A stretch of DNA of 64,000 nt from CAYUVH01 sp964448135 (lineage in GTDB: Bacteria; Verrucomicrobiota; Verrucomicrobiia; Limisphaerales; UBA8199), in NCBI GenBank assembly GCA_964448135.1, contig CAYUVH010000049.1:1-64000 (forward strand), in the 5' to 3' direction. A program made the translations under genes and the position numbers. Positions within the stretch are counted from its first letter, which is position 1, and each line of letters opens with the position of its first letter. The notes below the pieces were generated by a model, which did not search any database, was not told where the DNA came from, and saw only the letters and a list, made by a program, of their open reading frames with translations. Positions 8,202-16,936 of the stretch are shown piece after piece.

Positions 8202-9182
8202 ATGAATTGTAAAGTTGAAATCGATTCTCCGCGCCCCGGCCCGCTTCCGCACAGGAGCAGGGCAGGAGGATGGGCTCAGTGGAGCCTGGTGACGCTGCTT
8301 TTGGCGGAGCCCGTCGTGGCGCAAACATTCGTCGCTACGCTCAAGCCCGACGCGGACACGTTCGCGCGCTCATTCGCGCCCGCGAGCAATTACGGTGGTG
8401 GCGGCGCTCTTTCCATTTCTGGCTCGAACGCCGTCAACGGCTCGGCCGTGCAAAACGGGCTGTTTGATGCGCTGCTGCGTTTTCCCATGAACGGCCTGGT
8501 CGCCTCAATAAATGCGGGGCTGGGGCAGACAAACTGGGTCATCGCCCGTGCGCGGCTCGTAGTAACTGAAACGGGCATTCCCGATAATGACATTTTCAAC
8601 CGTGGCGTGGGCGGGTTCGAGATTCGCTGGTTGTCCTTCGATAATTGGGTTGAGGGGAGTGGTAGGCCCACGATGCCGTCGGCGAATGGTCTCGCCTGGC
8701 AGGATTTGGTCGGAATCACCGGCACGAATGTGGAGACGTCCTTGGGAACGTTCACGAATTCGGGAACCGACGGGCAGAAAAGTTTCCCGCTCACGTTGGA
8801 ACCGCATTTTGCAGCAAAGGCGATGGCGGGCGGAGAGTTGACATTGCGCCTTACCGCGGCGGATCCGAACGTGGGCTTCACCTTCAATTCACGCAACTTC
8901 GGCAACACGGGCGTGCAACCGTTTCTGCAGATCACGGCTGCGATCGATCCCCGCGCGGCAATCCAGAATATCGTTCTCTCGAATGGCGCTGTCGTGGTGC
9001 GCTTTTCAACCCTTTCAAATTGGAATTATCAGTTACAGTGTTCGGACGCACTCGGGGTAGGTGGGCCGGCGATTTGGTCGAACCTGCTCTTCATTCCGGC
9101 GCAACCAATGGCCGGCAACGCCATTTATCAGGATCAGCTCCCTACTCAGCAAAGGTTCTACCGGTTGTCCCTGACGCCGTAA
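8202..9182 (+). CDS. Exported DNRLRE/CBM96-like protein
   Basis: A 326-residue exported protein homologous in layout to its divergent neighbour: DADTFAR, NYGGGGALSISGSN, LLRFPMNG, FDNWVEGSGRPTMPS and FNSRNFGNTGVQPFLQI match the same beta-sandwich landmarks. Instead of PEP-CTERM it ends with the verrucomicrobial C-terminal module (about residues 255-326) with NWNYQLQCSD and QQRFYRLSLTP. That module recurs in the large secreted proteins at 21606, 37101 and 41857 and probably serves sorting or surface attachment. The hydrophobic signal core WSLVTLLLAEPVVA is short and preceded by a 25-residue polar stretch, so the start at 8202 is uncertain. Confidence 0.8.
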   Translation: MNCKVEIDSPRPGPLPHRSRAGGWAQWSLVTLLLAEPVVAQTFVATLKPDADTFARSFAPASNYGGGGALSISGSNAVNGSAVQNGLFDALLRFPMNGLVASINAGLGQTNWVIARARLVVTETGIPDNDIFNRGVGGFEIRWLSFDNWVEGSGRPTMPSANGLAWQDLVGITGTNVETSLGTFTNSGTDGQKSFPLTLEPHFAAKAMAGGELTLRLTAADPNVGFTFNSRNFGNTGVQPFLQITAAIDPRAAIQNIVLSNGAVVVRFSTLSNWNYQLQCSDALGVGGPAIWSNLLFIPAQPMAGNAIYQDQLPTQQRFYRLSLTP

Positions 9183-9387
9183 CGCGTGCCAGGGCCAATT
9201 GGCGGTGACAAACCGTCCCCGGGAAGACTTCAGCTCTCCTTGACAGTTCCGCCCGCTGAGATAAGGTGGAAGCAGTTGGAGGATATGATTCCAGATTGTA
9301 TCGGAAACGAACGTCGAAGTAGTTCTTCGACTTCGCTGCTTTGTCTACGCGCGCCCCTGCTGGACAGAGTTGGTCTGCCTCCTCGAC

Positions 9388-9443
9388 CAATCCGGGCTGA
9401 TCCTGGTAAATCCGGGTAAATCCGGGTAAATCCGGCCAAAAAA
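9388..9443 (+). repeat. 10-bp-period array with A-tract, no adjacent gp27-like gene
   Basis: In the 340-nt gap before serS, units of AATCCGGGTA (three clear copies plus a diverged AATCCGGGCT and GATCCTGGTA) run head to tail. They end in AATCCGGCC followed by seven A. Architecture and period match the arrays at 1743, 20387 and 50508, although the unit sequence differs. I see nothing else in 9183-9522 beyond what may be the serS promoter. Confidence 0.7.
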
Positions 9444-9522
9444 ATTCACGGCCACCTCCGGTCGGCGCCCGCCCGCCCGCGTTGAACCTTGAAGAGCGGC
9501 GGCACGCGCTTATAATCCGCCG

Positions 9523-10824
9523 ATGCTCGATATCAAAATGATCCGGGAGCACCCCGAGGCAGTGCGCCAGCGTCTTGCGACGCGGGGCGCCGGGGATGAA
9601 GCCCGCCTGGATGAAGTGCTGAAACTGGATGAACAGCGCCGAAAGTTGCTCGGCGAAGTGGAAACCCTCAAAGCGCAGCGCAACCGTGTTTCCAAAGAGA
9701 TCGGCACATTGATGGGGCAAAAGAAAATCGCCGAAGCCGAAGCGAAGAAGAAGGAAACCGGGGACCTGGGCGCGCGCATCAGCGAATTGGACAAGCAGGC
9801 GCAAGGTGTCGAAGTCCAGTTGCGTGAGGTCATGCTTGCGTTTCCCAACCTTCCGCACGAGTCCGTGCCGGTGGGTAAAACGGCCGAGGATAATCCCGAG
9901 CTTCGGGTGCATGGGAAGAAGCCGGAGTTCGCGTTCAAACCCAAGCCGCACGACGTGTTGTGCGAGAGCCTGGGCATGCTGGATTTTGCGCGCGCGACGA
10001 AGCTTTCGGGCAGCGGGTTTGTACTTTATACGAATTGGGGCGCGCGGTTGGAACGCGCGTTGATTCAGTTCATGCTCGACCTGCACACGAGCGAGCATGG
10101 ATACACCGAGGTTTCCCCGCCCTTCATGGTGGGGCCGCAGTGTCTCGAAGGCGTGGGACAGTTTCCCAAGTTCAAGGACCAGTATTACGGCGTCGCCGAG
10201 GGTGACGCCGCCGAAGGACTGGGTAAGCTTTACCTGATACCGACGGCTGAGACGCCCGTGGCCAATATTCATCGCGAGGAAATTCTTAAGGAGTCGGCGC
10301 TGCCGGTTTGTTATTGCGCCTACACGCCCTGTTTTCGCGGTGAGGCGGGCGCGGCGGGGGTGGGGACGCGCGGCATGATCCGGGTGCACCAGTTCGACAA
10401 GGTGGAACTGATCCGCATCGTGAAACCGGAAGACGGTTACGCCGAACAGGAAAAAATGCTCGGGCACGCGGAGAAAATCCTGCAACTGCTCGGCCTGCAT
10501 TACCGCGTCGTGATGCTGTGCACCGGCGACATGGGTTTTGCGAGCGCGCGGACTTATGACGTCGAGGTATGGGCGCCGGGGCAGGGCAGCTATCTGGAAG
10601 TTTCCAGCGTTTCGAATTGCGAAGACTTCCAATGCCGGCGAATGAACCTGCGGTACAAGACGGAGACCGGCGAAAACCGTTTCCCGCATTTGTTGAACGG
10701 GAGCGGCACGGCCCTGGCGCGGCTCTTTGTGGCATTGGTGGAGACCTATCAGCAGGCGGACGGCAGCATCACGATTCCCGTTCCTCTACAGCCCTATTTG
10801 AGGACCGAAAGGATCACTGCTTGA
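9523..10824 (+). CDS. serS: Seryl-tRNA synthetase
   Basis: A 433-residue class II aminoacyl-tRNA synthetase that charges tRNA-Ser and tRNA-Sec. The N-terminal long antiparallel coiled-coil arm covers about residues 27-110 (KLDEQRRKLLGEVETLKAQR and on). The catalytic core has motif 2 with FRGEAGAAGVGTRGMIRVHQ near 267-286 and motif 3 with NGSGTALARLFVALVETYQ near 395-413. YLEVSSVSNCEDFQCRR is the serine-specific block. Length and start (MLDIKMIREHPE) match the family. glgA follows 28 nt later on the same strand. Confidence 0.98.
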   Translation: MLDIKMIREHPEAVRQRLATRGAGDEARLDEVLKLDEQRRKLLGEVETLKAQRNRVSKEIGTLMGQKKIAEAEAKKKETGDLGARISELDKQAQGVEVQLREVMLAFPNLPHESVPVGKTAEDNPELRVHGKKPEFAFKPKPHDVLCESLGMLDFARATKLSGSGFVLYTNWGARLERALIQFMLDLHTSEHGYTEVSPPFMVGPQCLEGVGQFPKFKDQYYGVAEGDAAEGLGKLYLIPTAETPVANIHREEILKESALPVCYCAYTPCFRGEAGAAGVGTRGMIRVHQFDKVELIRIVKPEDGYAEQEKMLGHAEKILQLLGLHYRVVMLCTGDMGFASARTYDVEVWAPGQGSYLEVSSVSNCEDFQCRRMNLRYKTETGENRFPHLLNGSGTALARLFVALVETYQQADGSITIPVPLQPYLRTERITA

Positions 10825-10852
10825 TTCGAGTGCCCCTTGCGTCCGGGACGGT

Positions 10853-12304
10853 ATGAAGATACTGCTCGCCAGCAGCGAAGTTCATCCGTACTCGAAGACC
10901 GGCGGGTTGGCCGACATGACCTCGGCCCTGGCGCGGGCGCTGGCACGGGCGGGCCATCAAGTGGGCGTGGTCACGCCGCTGTACGCGGAAGTGCGTGGGA
11001 ATTTTCCGCAACTGACCAGGACGGACATTCCGCTGCAGCTCCAGGTGGGTTCGCAGCAAATCCAGGGCGAGGTCTTCACGCTGGCTCCCTGCGAGGGACT
11101 GACGATCTATTTCATCGGCCAGCCCAATTACTTCGAGCGCGGCGGACTGTATCAGGAGAATGGTGCGGACTACGCTGACAATGCGGAGCGGTTCATTTTT
11201 CTTTCCAAGGCGGTGGCTCATCTCGCGACCGCTCTGCCGTGGAAACCGGACGTGGTCCACTTGAACGACTGGCAGGTGGCGCTCGTGCCCTTGCTGCTCA
11301 AGCACCGGCAAAAATATGGCGGGCTGCAGCATCCGCCCGCGACCTGTCTCACCATCCACAATCTGGCCTACCAGGGAGTATTTCCCGCGTCGAAATATGG
11401 ACTGACGAATCTGCCGGCGGAATATTTTTCACCGGCCGGCGTGGAGTATTACGGGCAGATGAGTTGCCTGAAGTCGGGGATCGTTTTTGCCGACGCGCTG
11501 ACGACGGTGAGTCCTCGCTATGCGCGGGAGATTTTGACCCCGGAATTTGGCTGCGGCCTGGACGGGCTCCTGCGCCACCGGCAGAACATGCTGGTGGGGA
11601 TCCTGAATGGCGTGGACTACGAGGAATGGGACCCCGAGCAGGATCCCTACTTGCGGGCGCCGTACTCCGAGGCGCGTTTCGAAAACAAACTGGCGAACAA
11701 GCTCGCCTTGCAAAAGGAATTCAACCTGCCGGTCAACGCCACCATCCCGTTGTTTGGAAATATTGGCCGCATGGTGCACCAGAAGGGCGTGGACCTCTTG
11801 CTGAGCGCCCTGGAAATGACCCTCGCGTCAGGGTTTCAATTCGTTCTGCTCGGCACCGGGGACGCGAATTTTCAAAGCGCATTTCAGGACCTGGGCCGGC
11901 GTTATCCTTCCCAGGTTTCAGTGCGCATCGGGTTTGACCAGGGGCTGTCTCATCGCATCGAAGCCGGCGCGGATTTCTTTCTCATGCCATCGCGGTTCGA
12001 GCCGTGCGGCTTGAACCAGCTTTACGGGCTGCGCTACGCCGCGATTCCCATCGTGCGCGCGGTGGGTGGCCTCGACGACACCGTGCAGGATTTCACGAAA
12101 GACCCGGTGCATGGCACCGGTTTCAAATTCGAGGAAGCCTCACCCGTTGCACTTGCCGGATCCATCCGGCGGGCTTTGGAGGTGTTCGCGCGGTCGGAAG
12201 ATTTTCTGCGCCTGCGCCAGAATGCCATGCGCGCGGACTATTCCTGGGACCGGATGGGTGAGGAGTATCTCGCAGTTTACCAAAAGGCGTTAAAGGCCGG
12301 ATGA
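10853..12304 (+). CDS. glgA: Glycogen synthase (ADP-glucose type, GT5)
   Basis: A 483-residue GT5 starch/glycogen synthase that extends alpha-1,4-glucan from ADP-glucose in the cytoplasm. The N-terminal KTGGLADM at residues 16-23 is the ADP-glucose-binding lysine loop. The C-terminal catalytic segment SRFEPCGLNQLYGLRYAAIP (about 381-400) contains the conserved glutamate and is followed by GGLDDTVQD. The start MKILLASSEVHPYSKTGG is canonical. No glgB, glgC or glgP lies in the window, so the gene is apart from a classical glg operon. It may share a transcript with serS. Confidence 0.96.
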   Translation: MKILLASSEVHPYSKTGGLADMTSALARALARAGHQVGVVTPLYAEVRGNFPQLTRTDIPLQLQVGSQQIQGEVFTLAPCEGLTIYFIGQPNYFERGGLYQENGADYADNAERFIFLSKAVAHLATALPWKPDVVHLNDWQVALVPLLLKHRQKYGGLQHPPATCLTIHNLAYQGVFPASKYGLTNLPAEYFSPAGVEYYGQMSCLKSGIVFADALTTVSPRYAREILTPEFGCGLDGLLRHRQNMLVGILNGVDYEEWDPEQDPYLRAPYSEARFENKLANKLALQKEFNLPVNATIPLFGNIGRMVHQKGVDLLLSALEMTLASGFQFVLLGTGDANFQSAFQDLGRRYPSQVSVRIGFDQGLSHRIEAGADFFLMPSRFEPCGLNQLYGLRYAAIPIVRAVGGLDDTVQDFTKDPVHGTGFKFEEASPVALAGSIRRALEVFARSEDFLRLRQNAMRADYSWDRMGEEYLAVYQKALKAG

Positions 12305-12323
12305 GTTGCTGGGCGGTGCTTTT

Positions 12324-12352
12324 GCCCCGCGCTATGGCTTTAGCGACGGGGC
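12324..12352. other. GC-rich hairpin between convergent genes
   Basis: GCCCCG-CGCTA, loop TGGCTT, TAGCG-A-CGGGGC form a near-perfect 11-bp stem between the convergent glgA and ABC exporter genes. It overlaps the last codons and stop of the latter (12332). There is no U-tract on either strand, so it is at best a weak or factor-dependent bidirectional stop, or a transcript-end stabiliser. Confidence 0.4.
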
Positions 12353-14197
12353 GGTGTGGACAAATTCTTCGTGCAATTTGGCGTAAATCCCGCCCGCGGA
12401 TACGAGCGTCGCATGCGTGCCGCGTTCAACAATGCGGCCATGATCGAGGACCAGCACCTGGTCGGCCTTGCGAATGGTGCTGAGTCGATGCGCGACCACA
12501 AAAGCGGTGCGTCCCCGCAGCAAAATCTCCAGCGCCTTTTGCAGCCGGGCCTCCGTAACCGAATCAATCGCGCTCGTCGCTTCGTCCAGGACGACGACGC
12601 GCGGATCGGCCAGCAATGCCCGCGCGAAACAAATCAGTTGCCGTTGCCCCAGCGACAGTGCCGCACTGCGTTCGCCGACCCGGGTCTGAAGACCTTGGGG
12701 CAGACCCTCGATCAGATCGAGGCAGTCGAGGTCCCTAAGCGTGGCGCGGACGTGCTCGTCACTGGCATCGGGCCGGGCAAAACGGATGTTGTCCGCCACG
12801 GTTCCGGAGAACAGAAAGCTGTTCTGCTGCACGCTGCCCATTTGCTTGTGCAAGGAGTCGCCGGTGATTTCACCAAGGTTATGGCCATCTATAAGTATCT
12901 GGCCAGCGGTGGGCAGATAGAACTTCTGCAGCAGCGCGGCAATGGTCGTTTTGCCGCTGCCCGTATGGCCTACGAGGGCGATGGTTTGACCGGGTTCGGC
13001 CACCAGCGAGATGTCGTTCAATACCGGGCGTCCGGGTTCGTAGGCAAAATTCACCGCCGCAAATTCCACCCGGCCTTCGATGCGGGGAAGGGGCTGCGCG
13101 TTGGGCGCATCCTGCCATTCCGGCTTTTGATCAATCAGGCGGAAGTATCTTTCCGCACCGGCCATGGCGGCGAGCGCCTGGTTATATTGGTTGCCGATGA
13201 CCTGCACGGGTTCGAAAAACAGGTTCGCGAGAAATACAAAAGTCACCAGGTCGCCGACGTTCGTGTGCAACCAGCTCTCCCCGTGCAGCGCACCATAGCC
13301 GCCGACCAGAGCCATCACCCCCAGGAAGAGCTGGCTTTTCATCTGGAGCAGGGGGATGAACACCGCGGTCGCCTGCGCCACACCGACGTTGTTTTCTCCG
13401 TGGATGCTCAAAAGCTTGCGGAAAAAGCCGGCGTTGATTTCCTGCCGGACAAATGCCTGCGTGACGCGGATGCCACTGACCGACTCCGAGAGGGTGGAGG
13501 TGATGCGGCTCCAGCTTTCGTCGACGCGGCGCAGCCGCAGGATGACCTGGCGCCGGTAGCTCAGATTCAGCAACCAAATCACCGGTACCAGCGGCAGCAT
13601 TAATGCGAAAAGCTTCCAATTATACCACGTCATTAACAAGGCGGAGACAACCATCTGCACGCCTTGAATGGTTGAGGCAAATGCCACGTCCTGTACGGCA
13701 ACGCGAATGCTGTCGATGTCCGAGGCCAGCCGGCTGATGATGCGTCCAAATTTGGTCTTGTTGAAAAACGACATCGGCAGCGTCATCAATTTGTCCACGA
13801 GCTCGCGTCGCATGTCGTGAGCCACCGCCTCGCCCAATTCCAGCGCCAGCCGTTGGCGGAAATGCAACGTAATGAGCATGGCCAGCATCAGCACGAGATA
13901 GAGCAGGGCGTAGGCGTAAACGCCGTTGAGGCTCCGGCTGGCGATGGGTCCGTTGATCGTGGCGCCGATCAGCCAGGCGAGCGCGGGTAGTTGCAAGCCG
14001 CGGATAAAAGTGAGGGCGAAGAGCCACGTGCGGCGCGAACGATAAGGCTTCGTATAGCCCGCGATCCGCCGAATCATGGCCAGATTCAAGGGAGCTGTTT
14101 CCAATTCCTCATCGGACATCGGCCGGAAATGAGTAATCGCCTCGCGCGAGGACAGGGCGGACAGCCGGTTCGAAGTATTCGCGCGCGGTGTCGTCAT
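12332..14197 (-). CDS. ABC exporter half-transporter, subunit 2 of heterodimer
   Basis: A 621-residue type IV ABC half-transporter with an N-terminal six-helix membrane domain (about residues 55-350) and a C-terminal ATPase domain. Walker A is GHTGSGKTT near 415. Walker B VVVLDEATS retains the catalytic Glu, but the signature motif is LSLGQRQ rather than LSGGQ. The partner encoded just upstream has the complementary pattern (canonical LSGGQRQ, Walker B Asp-Asp), as known for heterodimeric exporters with one degenerate ATP site such as TM287/288 and BmrCD. The start overlaps the upstream gene by 4 nt (ATGA), so the two are translationally coupled. Substrate is unknown: lipid and multidrug export are the usual options. 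Confidence 0.93.
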   Translation of the reverse strand: MTTPRANTSNRLSALSSREAITHFRPMSDEELETAPLNLAMIRRIAGYTKPYRSRRTWLFALTFIRGLQLPALAWLIGATINGPIASRSLNGVYAYALLYLVLMLAMLITLHFRQRLALELGEAVAHDMRRELVDKLMTLPMSFFNKTKFGRIISRLASDIDSIRVAVQDVAFASTIQGVQMVVSALLMTWYNWKLFALMLPLVPVIWLLNLSYRRQVILRLRRVDESWSRITSTLSESVSGIRVTQAFVRQEINAGFFRKLLSIHGENNVGVAQATAVFIPLLQMKSQLFLGVMALVGGYGALHGESWLHTNVGDLVTFVFLANLFFEPVQVIGNQYNQALAAMAGAERYFRLIDQKPEWQDAPNAQPLPRIEGRVEFAAVNFAYEPGRPVLNDISLVAEPGQTIALVGHTGSGKTTIAALLQKFYLPTAGQILIDGHNLGEITGDSLHKQMGSVQQNSFLFSGTVADNIRFARPDASDEHVRATLRDLDCLDLIEGLPQGLQTRVGERSAALSLGQRQLICFARALLADPRVVVLDEATSAIDSVTEARLQKALEILLRGRTAFVVAHRLSTIRKADQVLVLDHGRIVERGTHATLVSAGGIYAKLHEEFVHTAPSLKP

Positions 14198-16056
14198 ACC
14201 ACCTCCGTCGGGCTGAGGGTCAGGTCCATCAACTGTAGCAGCGCGGCCTCGCGATAGGGACCGGGCACTTGAACCAACTCCTCATGAGTACCCGTGCGGC
14301 TTAGCCGGCCATCTTCCAGCACCAGAATGGTGTTCGCCTGCCGCAGCAGACCGAGGCGGTTGGAAACGACGAAGGTGGTGCGCCCTTTCATCGCTTCGCG
14401 CAATGCTGCGGCAATTTCATGCTCCGTCTTCGGATCCACCGAAGCCGTTGGATCGTCGAGAATCAAAATCGGCGGTTCCAGCAGGAGCGCGCGCGCCAGC
14501 GCGAGTCGTTGCCTCTGGCCACCGGACAGGTCCACTCCGGATTCGCCGAGCACGGTTTCGTAGCCGTGCGGCAGTTCGAGGATGAAATCGTGCGCCGCGG
14601 CCGTTTTGGCCGCCTTCTCGATTTGCTCCTGCGTGGCTTGCGGATTGCCGAAGGCGATGTTCGCCGCGACCGTGTTCGAGAAAAGGAAGCTCTCCTGGTA
14701 TACGATGCCGATTTGCCGCCGATAGGAGTCGAGGTCCATCTGCCGCAAATCCGTGCCATCGGCGAGCACGCGTCCGCGGCTGGGATCGTAGAAGCGCGGA
14801 ATAAGCCCCAGCAAAGTGCTCTTGCCGGCGCCCGTCATCCCAAATATGCCGACCACTTGCCCCGGTTTAGCCGTAAAGGAGATTCCCTGCAGCACCGGCT
14901 CGTCGCGCGTATATTCAAATCCCACGTCTTCGAAAGCGATTTCGCCGCGCAGTTTCCCGGGCGCAACCGCATCAGCACCGCTTTCGACTTCGCGCGGTGT
15001 GTCGAGCACTTCGAATACCCGCCGTGCCGCGGTGAAACTCTGTTGCACGGAATTCGCGATCGTGGTGATGCTGGCAACCTGTCCGTTGAACTGTTGCAAC
15101 AGCCCGGCAAACACCACGAGACCTGTGCCCAAAGTCACTTGATCATGAACGTAGAGCCAGCCTCCGTAGGCAAACAGGATCACGAGGCTCAACTGAGAGA
15201 AAAACTGCGTTGCCGGCGTGAACATGGAAACGTCCCTGAATATCCGCTTTTGCTGATTCGACACGAGGTTGTTGGCTTCCGCAAAACGCTGGACCTGATG
15301 GCTTTCGGCCGCAAAACCCTTGATGGTTTGCATGCCGCGCACGCTTTCCGAGAAAATCAGCACGAGGTCGTCAAACAGTTCGCGATTTTTCAGATATGCC
15401 GGCCGCAGCCGCGCCGAATAATGGCGGGTCACCCACCACAGGCCTGCCGTGACACACAGGCACGCCAGCGTGAGCCTGACATGGATGTGGAGCATGAAGA
15501 GGAAATACGCGACCAGCGTGAGCACCATGTTGATCCCTTGCAGGACCACGCCGTCCACAAACAATCGCGTATTCTGCACATCGCCCGTGACACGGTTGAA
15601 GATCGAGCCCGATCCGTGGATGTCAAAAAACCGGAAGCTCAGGTGCTGCAGCCGCGCGTAAACCCGGTCGCGCAACGCCGGCACAATCTTGCCCTGCGTC
15701 AGCCGGGCTGTCGCCATGTTGTAGTGGTAGGTGAGAAAAGCGCGCAACACCGCCTGCGCCACCAGCGCGATGGCCAGGGCGAGGACGATCTGGATCGGGC
15801 TCCATTGGGCCGGTGGATGCCATCCAAAGGGGTAGATCGGCGCGCGCTGCGTTTGATCCAAGGCATGCCGGACCACATCAATCACCACCCCGAGCAGTTG
15901 CAATCCCAGGAGGCCAAGCAGCAGAAGCAACAGGCTCAGCCCGAGCGAGAGCAGGCAGTCGACGCGAAACTCCCACGACAGCGCCAGAAGCCGGCGAACC
16001 AATTCGCCGGTTGCATACTCTCGCGTGAACTTCGATTGGGAGTTCGGTTCGCTCAT
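14194..16056 (-). CDS. ABC exporter half-transporter, subunit 1 of heterodimer
   Basis: A 620-residue type IV ABC half-transporter. Membrane segments cover about residues 35-330 (LLSLGLSLLLLLLGLLGLQL is the first). In the ATPase domain Walker A is GMTGAGKST and the signature LSGGQRQ. Walker B ILILDDPTAS carries Asp where the catalytic Glu is expected, which marks the degenerate ATP site of the heterodimer. The ATG at 16056 (MSEPNSQSKF) is preceded by AGGA at a good distance and is preferred to an in-frame ATG at 16098. First gene of a two-gene operon, overlapping its partner by 4 nt. Confidence 0.93.
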   Translation of the reverse strand: MSEPNSQSKFTREYATGELVRRLLALSWEFRVDCLLSLGLSLLLLLLGLLGLQLLGVVIDVVRHALDQTQRAPIYPFGWHPPAQWSPIQIVLALAIALVAQAVLRAFLTYHYNMATARLTQGKIVPALRDRVYARLQHLSFRFFDIHGSGSIFNRVTGDVQNTRLFVDGVVLQGINMVLTLVAYFLFMLHIHVRLTLACLCVTAGLWWVTRHYSARLRPAYLKNRELFDDLVLIFSESVRGMQTIKGFAAESHQVQRFAEANNLVSNQQKRIFRDVSMFTPATQFFSQLSLVILFAYGGWLYVHDQVTLGTGLVVFAGLLQQFNGQVASITTIANSVQQSFTAARRVFEVLDTPREVESGADAVAPGKLRGEIAFEDVGFEYTRDEPVLQGISFTAKPGQVVGIFGMTGAGKSTLLGLIPRFYDPSRGRVLADGTDLRQMDLDSYRRQIGIVYQESFLFSNTVAANIAFGNPQATQEQIEKAAKTAAAHDFILELPHGYETVLGESGVDLSGGQRQRLALARALLLEPPILILDDPTASVDPKTEHEIAAALREAMKGRTTFVVSNRLGLLRQANTILVLEDGRLSRTGTHEELVQVPGPYREAALLQLMDLTLSPTEVV

Positions 16057-16179
16057 TCTCAATCCTGCAGCATGAAGCGGAACTGCCCCAAAGTCCATTG
16101 TCCACGATCAGGACAAAACCGCCGAGGACGCGGACAGTTTTCGGGACACGTGCCGATTTTCTCAGCCCTGAGGGTGGCA

Positions 16180-16707
16180 ATGGCCGTGCGTTTACATCAA
16201 CTACGAGATATGAGGAAAATCAATGTGCTGCTCGCAAATACAGAGCGGAGATTTGGCAACGTGGTCGAAGCGATGATTTTGGATGTTTGCTTTGAACAGG
16301 CGACGGTGGAATTTACCCGGGTTTCCAAGGCGGCTGAACTCGCGCGGCTGGGCCGGTATGAGGAATTTGACCTGATCATTGTCTCGCCCAATCATTTGCT
16401 CCCGGGCCGCCCAGGCTCGGATGCGCGTCCGCTCCTGGAGGAAGTGCGGGACGGAGTTCTGGCGATTCGCGAAGTCTGCGAAACGCCGATCATCGCGGTT
16501 GGGGTGGCGGAGGAAGATAATTTTACGCTGCTGGAAGCTGGTGTTACCCAGGTTTTCGAGACACGGTACGACGCCGAGTGTCTGCGACCCGAAGTCCAGC
16601 GGGCGCTGGAGCTGGCCGAGCCAGTTGGAGCGCTGGAGGTGGAAGAAAGCCGCTGGTCATTGGGAAGTGTCTTTAGCCGCGGATTAGGCTTCCTGAAGAG
16701 CGCTTGA
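16180..16707 (+). CDS. Receiver-like protein lacking phosphorylation residues
   Basis: A 175-residue protein whose core (about residues 12-150) follows the alternating beta/alpha pattern of a response-regulator receiver: INVLLANTERR, then FDLIIVSPNHLL, TPIIAVGVAEEDNF, GVTQVFETRYD. The acidic pair after strand 1, the Asp at the end of strand 3 (here VSP) and the Lys of strand 5 are all absent, so it should not be phosphorylated. No output domain follows. I chose the ATG at 16180 (MAVRLHQLRDM) because GAGGGTGG lies just upstream; the ATG at 16210 has no ribosome site. It is divergent from the ABC operon. A role as a protein-interaction adaptor is only a guess. Confidence 0.75.
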   Translation: MAVRLHQLRDMRKINVLLANTERRFGNVVEAMILDVCFEQATVEFTRVSKAAELARLGRYEEFDLIIVSPNHLLPGRPGSDARPLLEEVRDGVLAIREVCETPIIAVGVAEEDNFTLLEAGVTQVFETRYDAECLRPEVQRALELAEPVGALEVEESRWSLGSVFSRGLGFLKSA

Positions 16708-16897
16708 TTCGAGGGATTTTCGAGGCCGTTACACCATAAGGCGGTTTCGACGAAAAGCGGGACGGCTCGTGCTCCGACGCTGAAAAACAAGGGGGCAAGC
16801 GGACACGAGTCGTCCCCGGTGTCGACCGGGCCGGCGCCCGCAGCATCAGGGTGGCGCAATATTTTCATTGTCGCCGGGCGGGCAGGGGAATAAGAGG

Positions 16898-16936
16898 ATG
16901 AACGCCGCGCGGGCCTTTCTGCGCGCGGCCATGTGA
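16898..16936 (+). CDS. Possible 12-codon leader peptide overlapping the next start
   Basis: ATG at 16898 opens a 12-codon frame, MNAARAFLRAAM, with AGGGG nine bases upstream. Its TGA (16934-16936) overlaps the GTG start of the next gene (16933-16935). This is the geometry of a translationally coupled leader. The rest of the 16708-16897 gap shows no other feature. Confidence 0.4.
   Translation: MNAARAFLRAAM

Noticed and set aside
14419..16179. Long plus-strand open frame antisense to the ABC exporter
   Set aside because: Only its last 175 codons (16180-16707) form a plausible protein; the rest is a shadow of the exporter gene.
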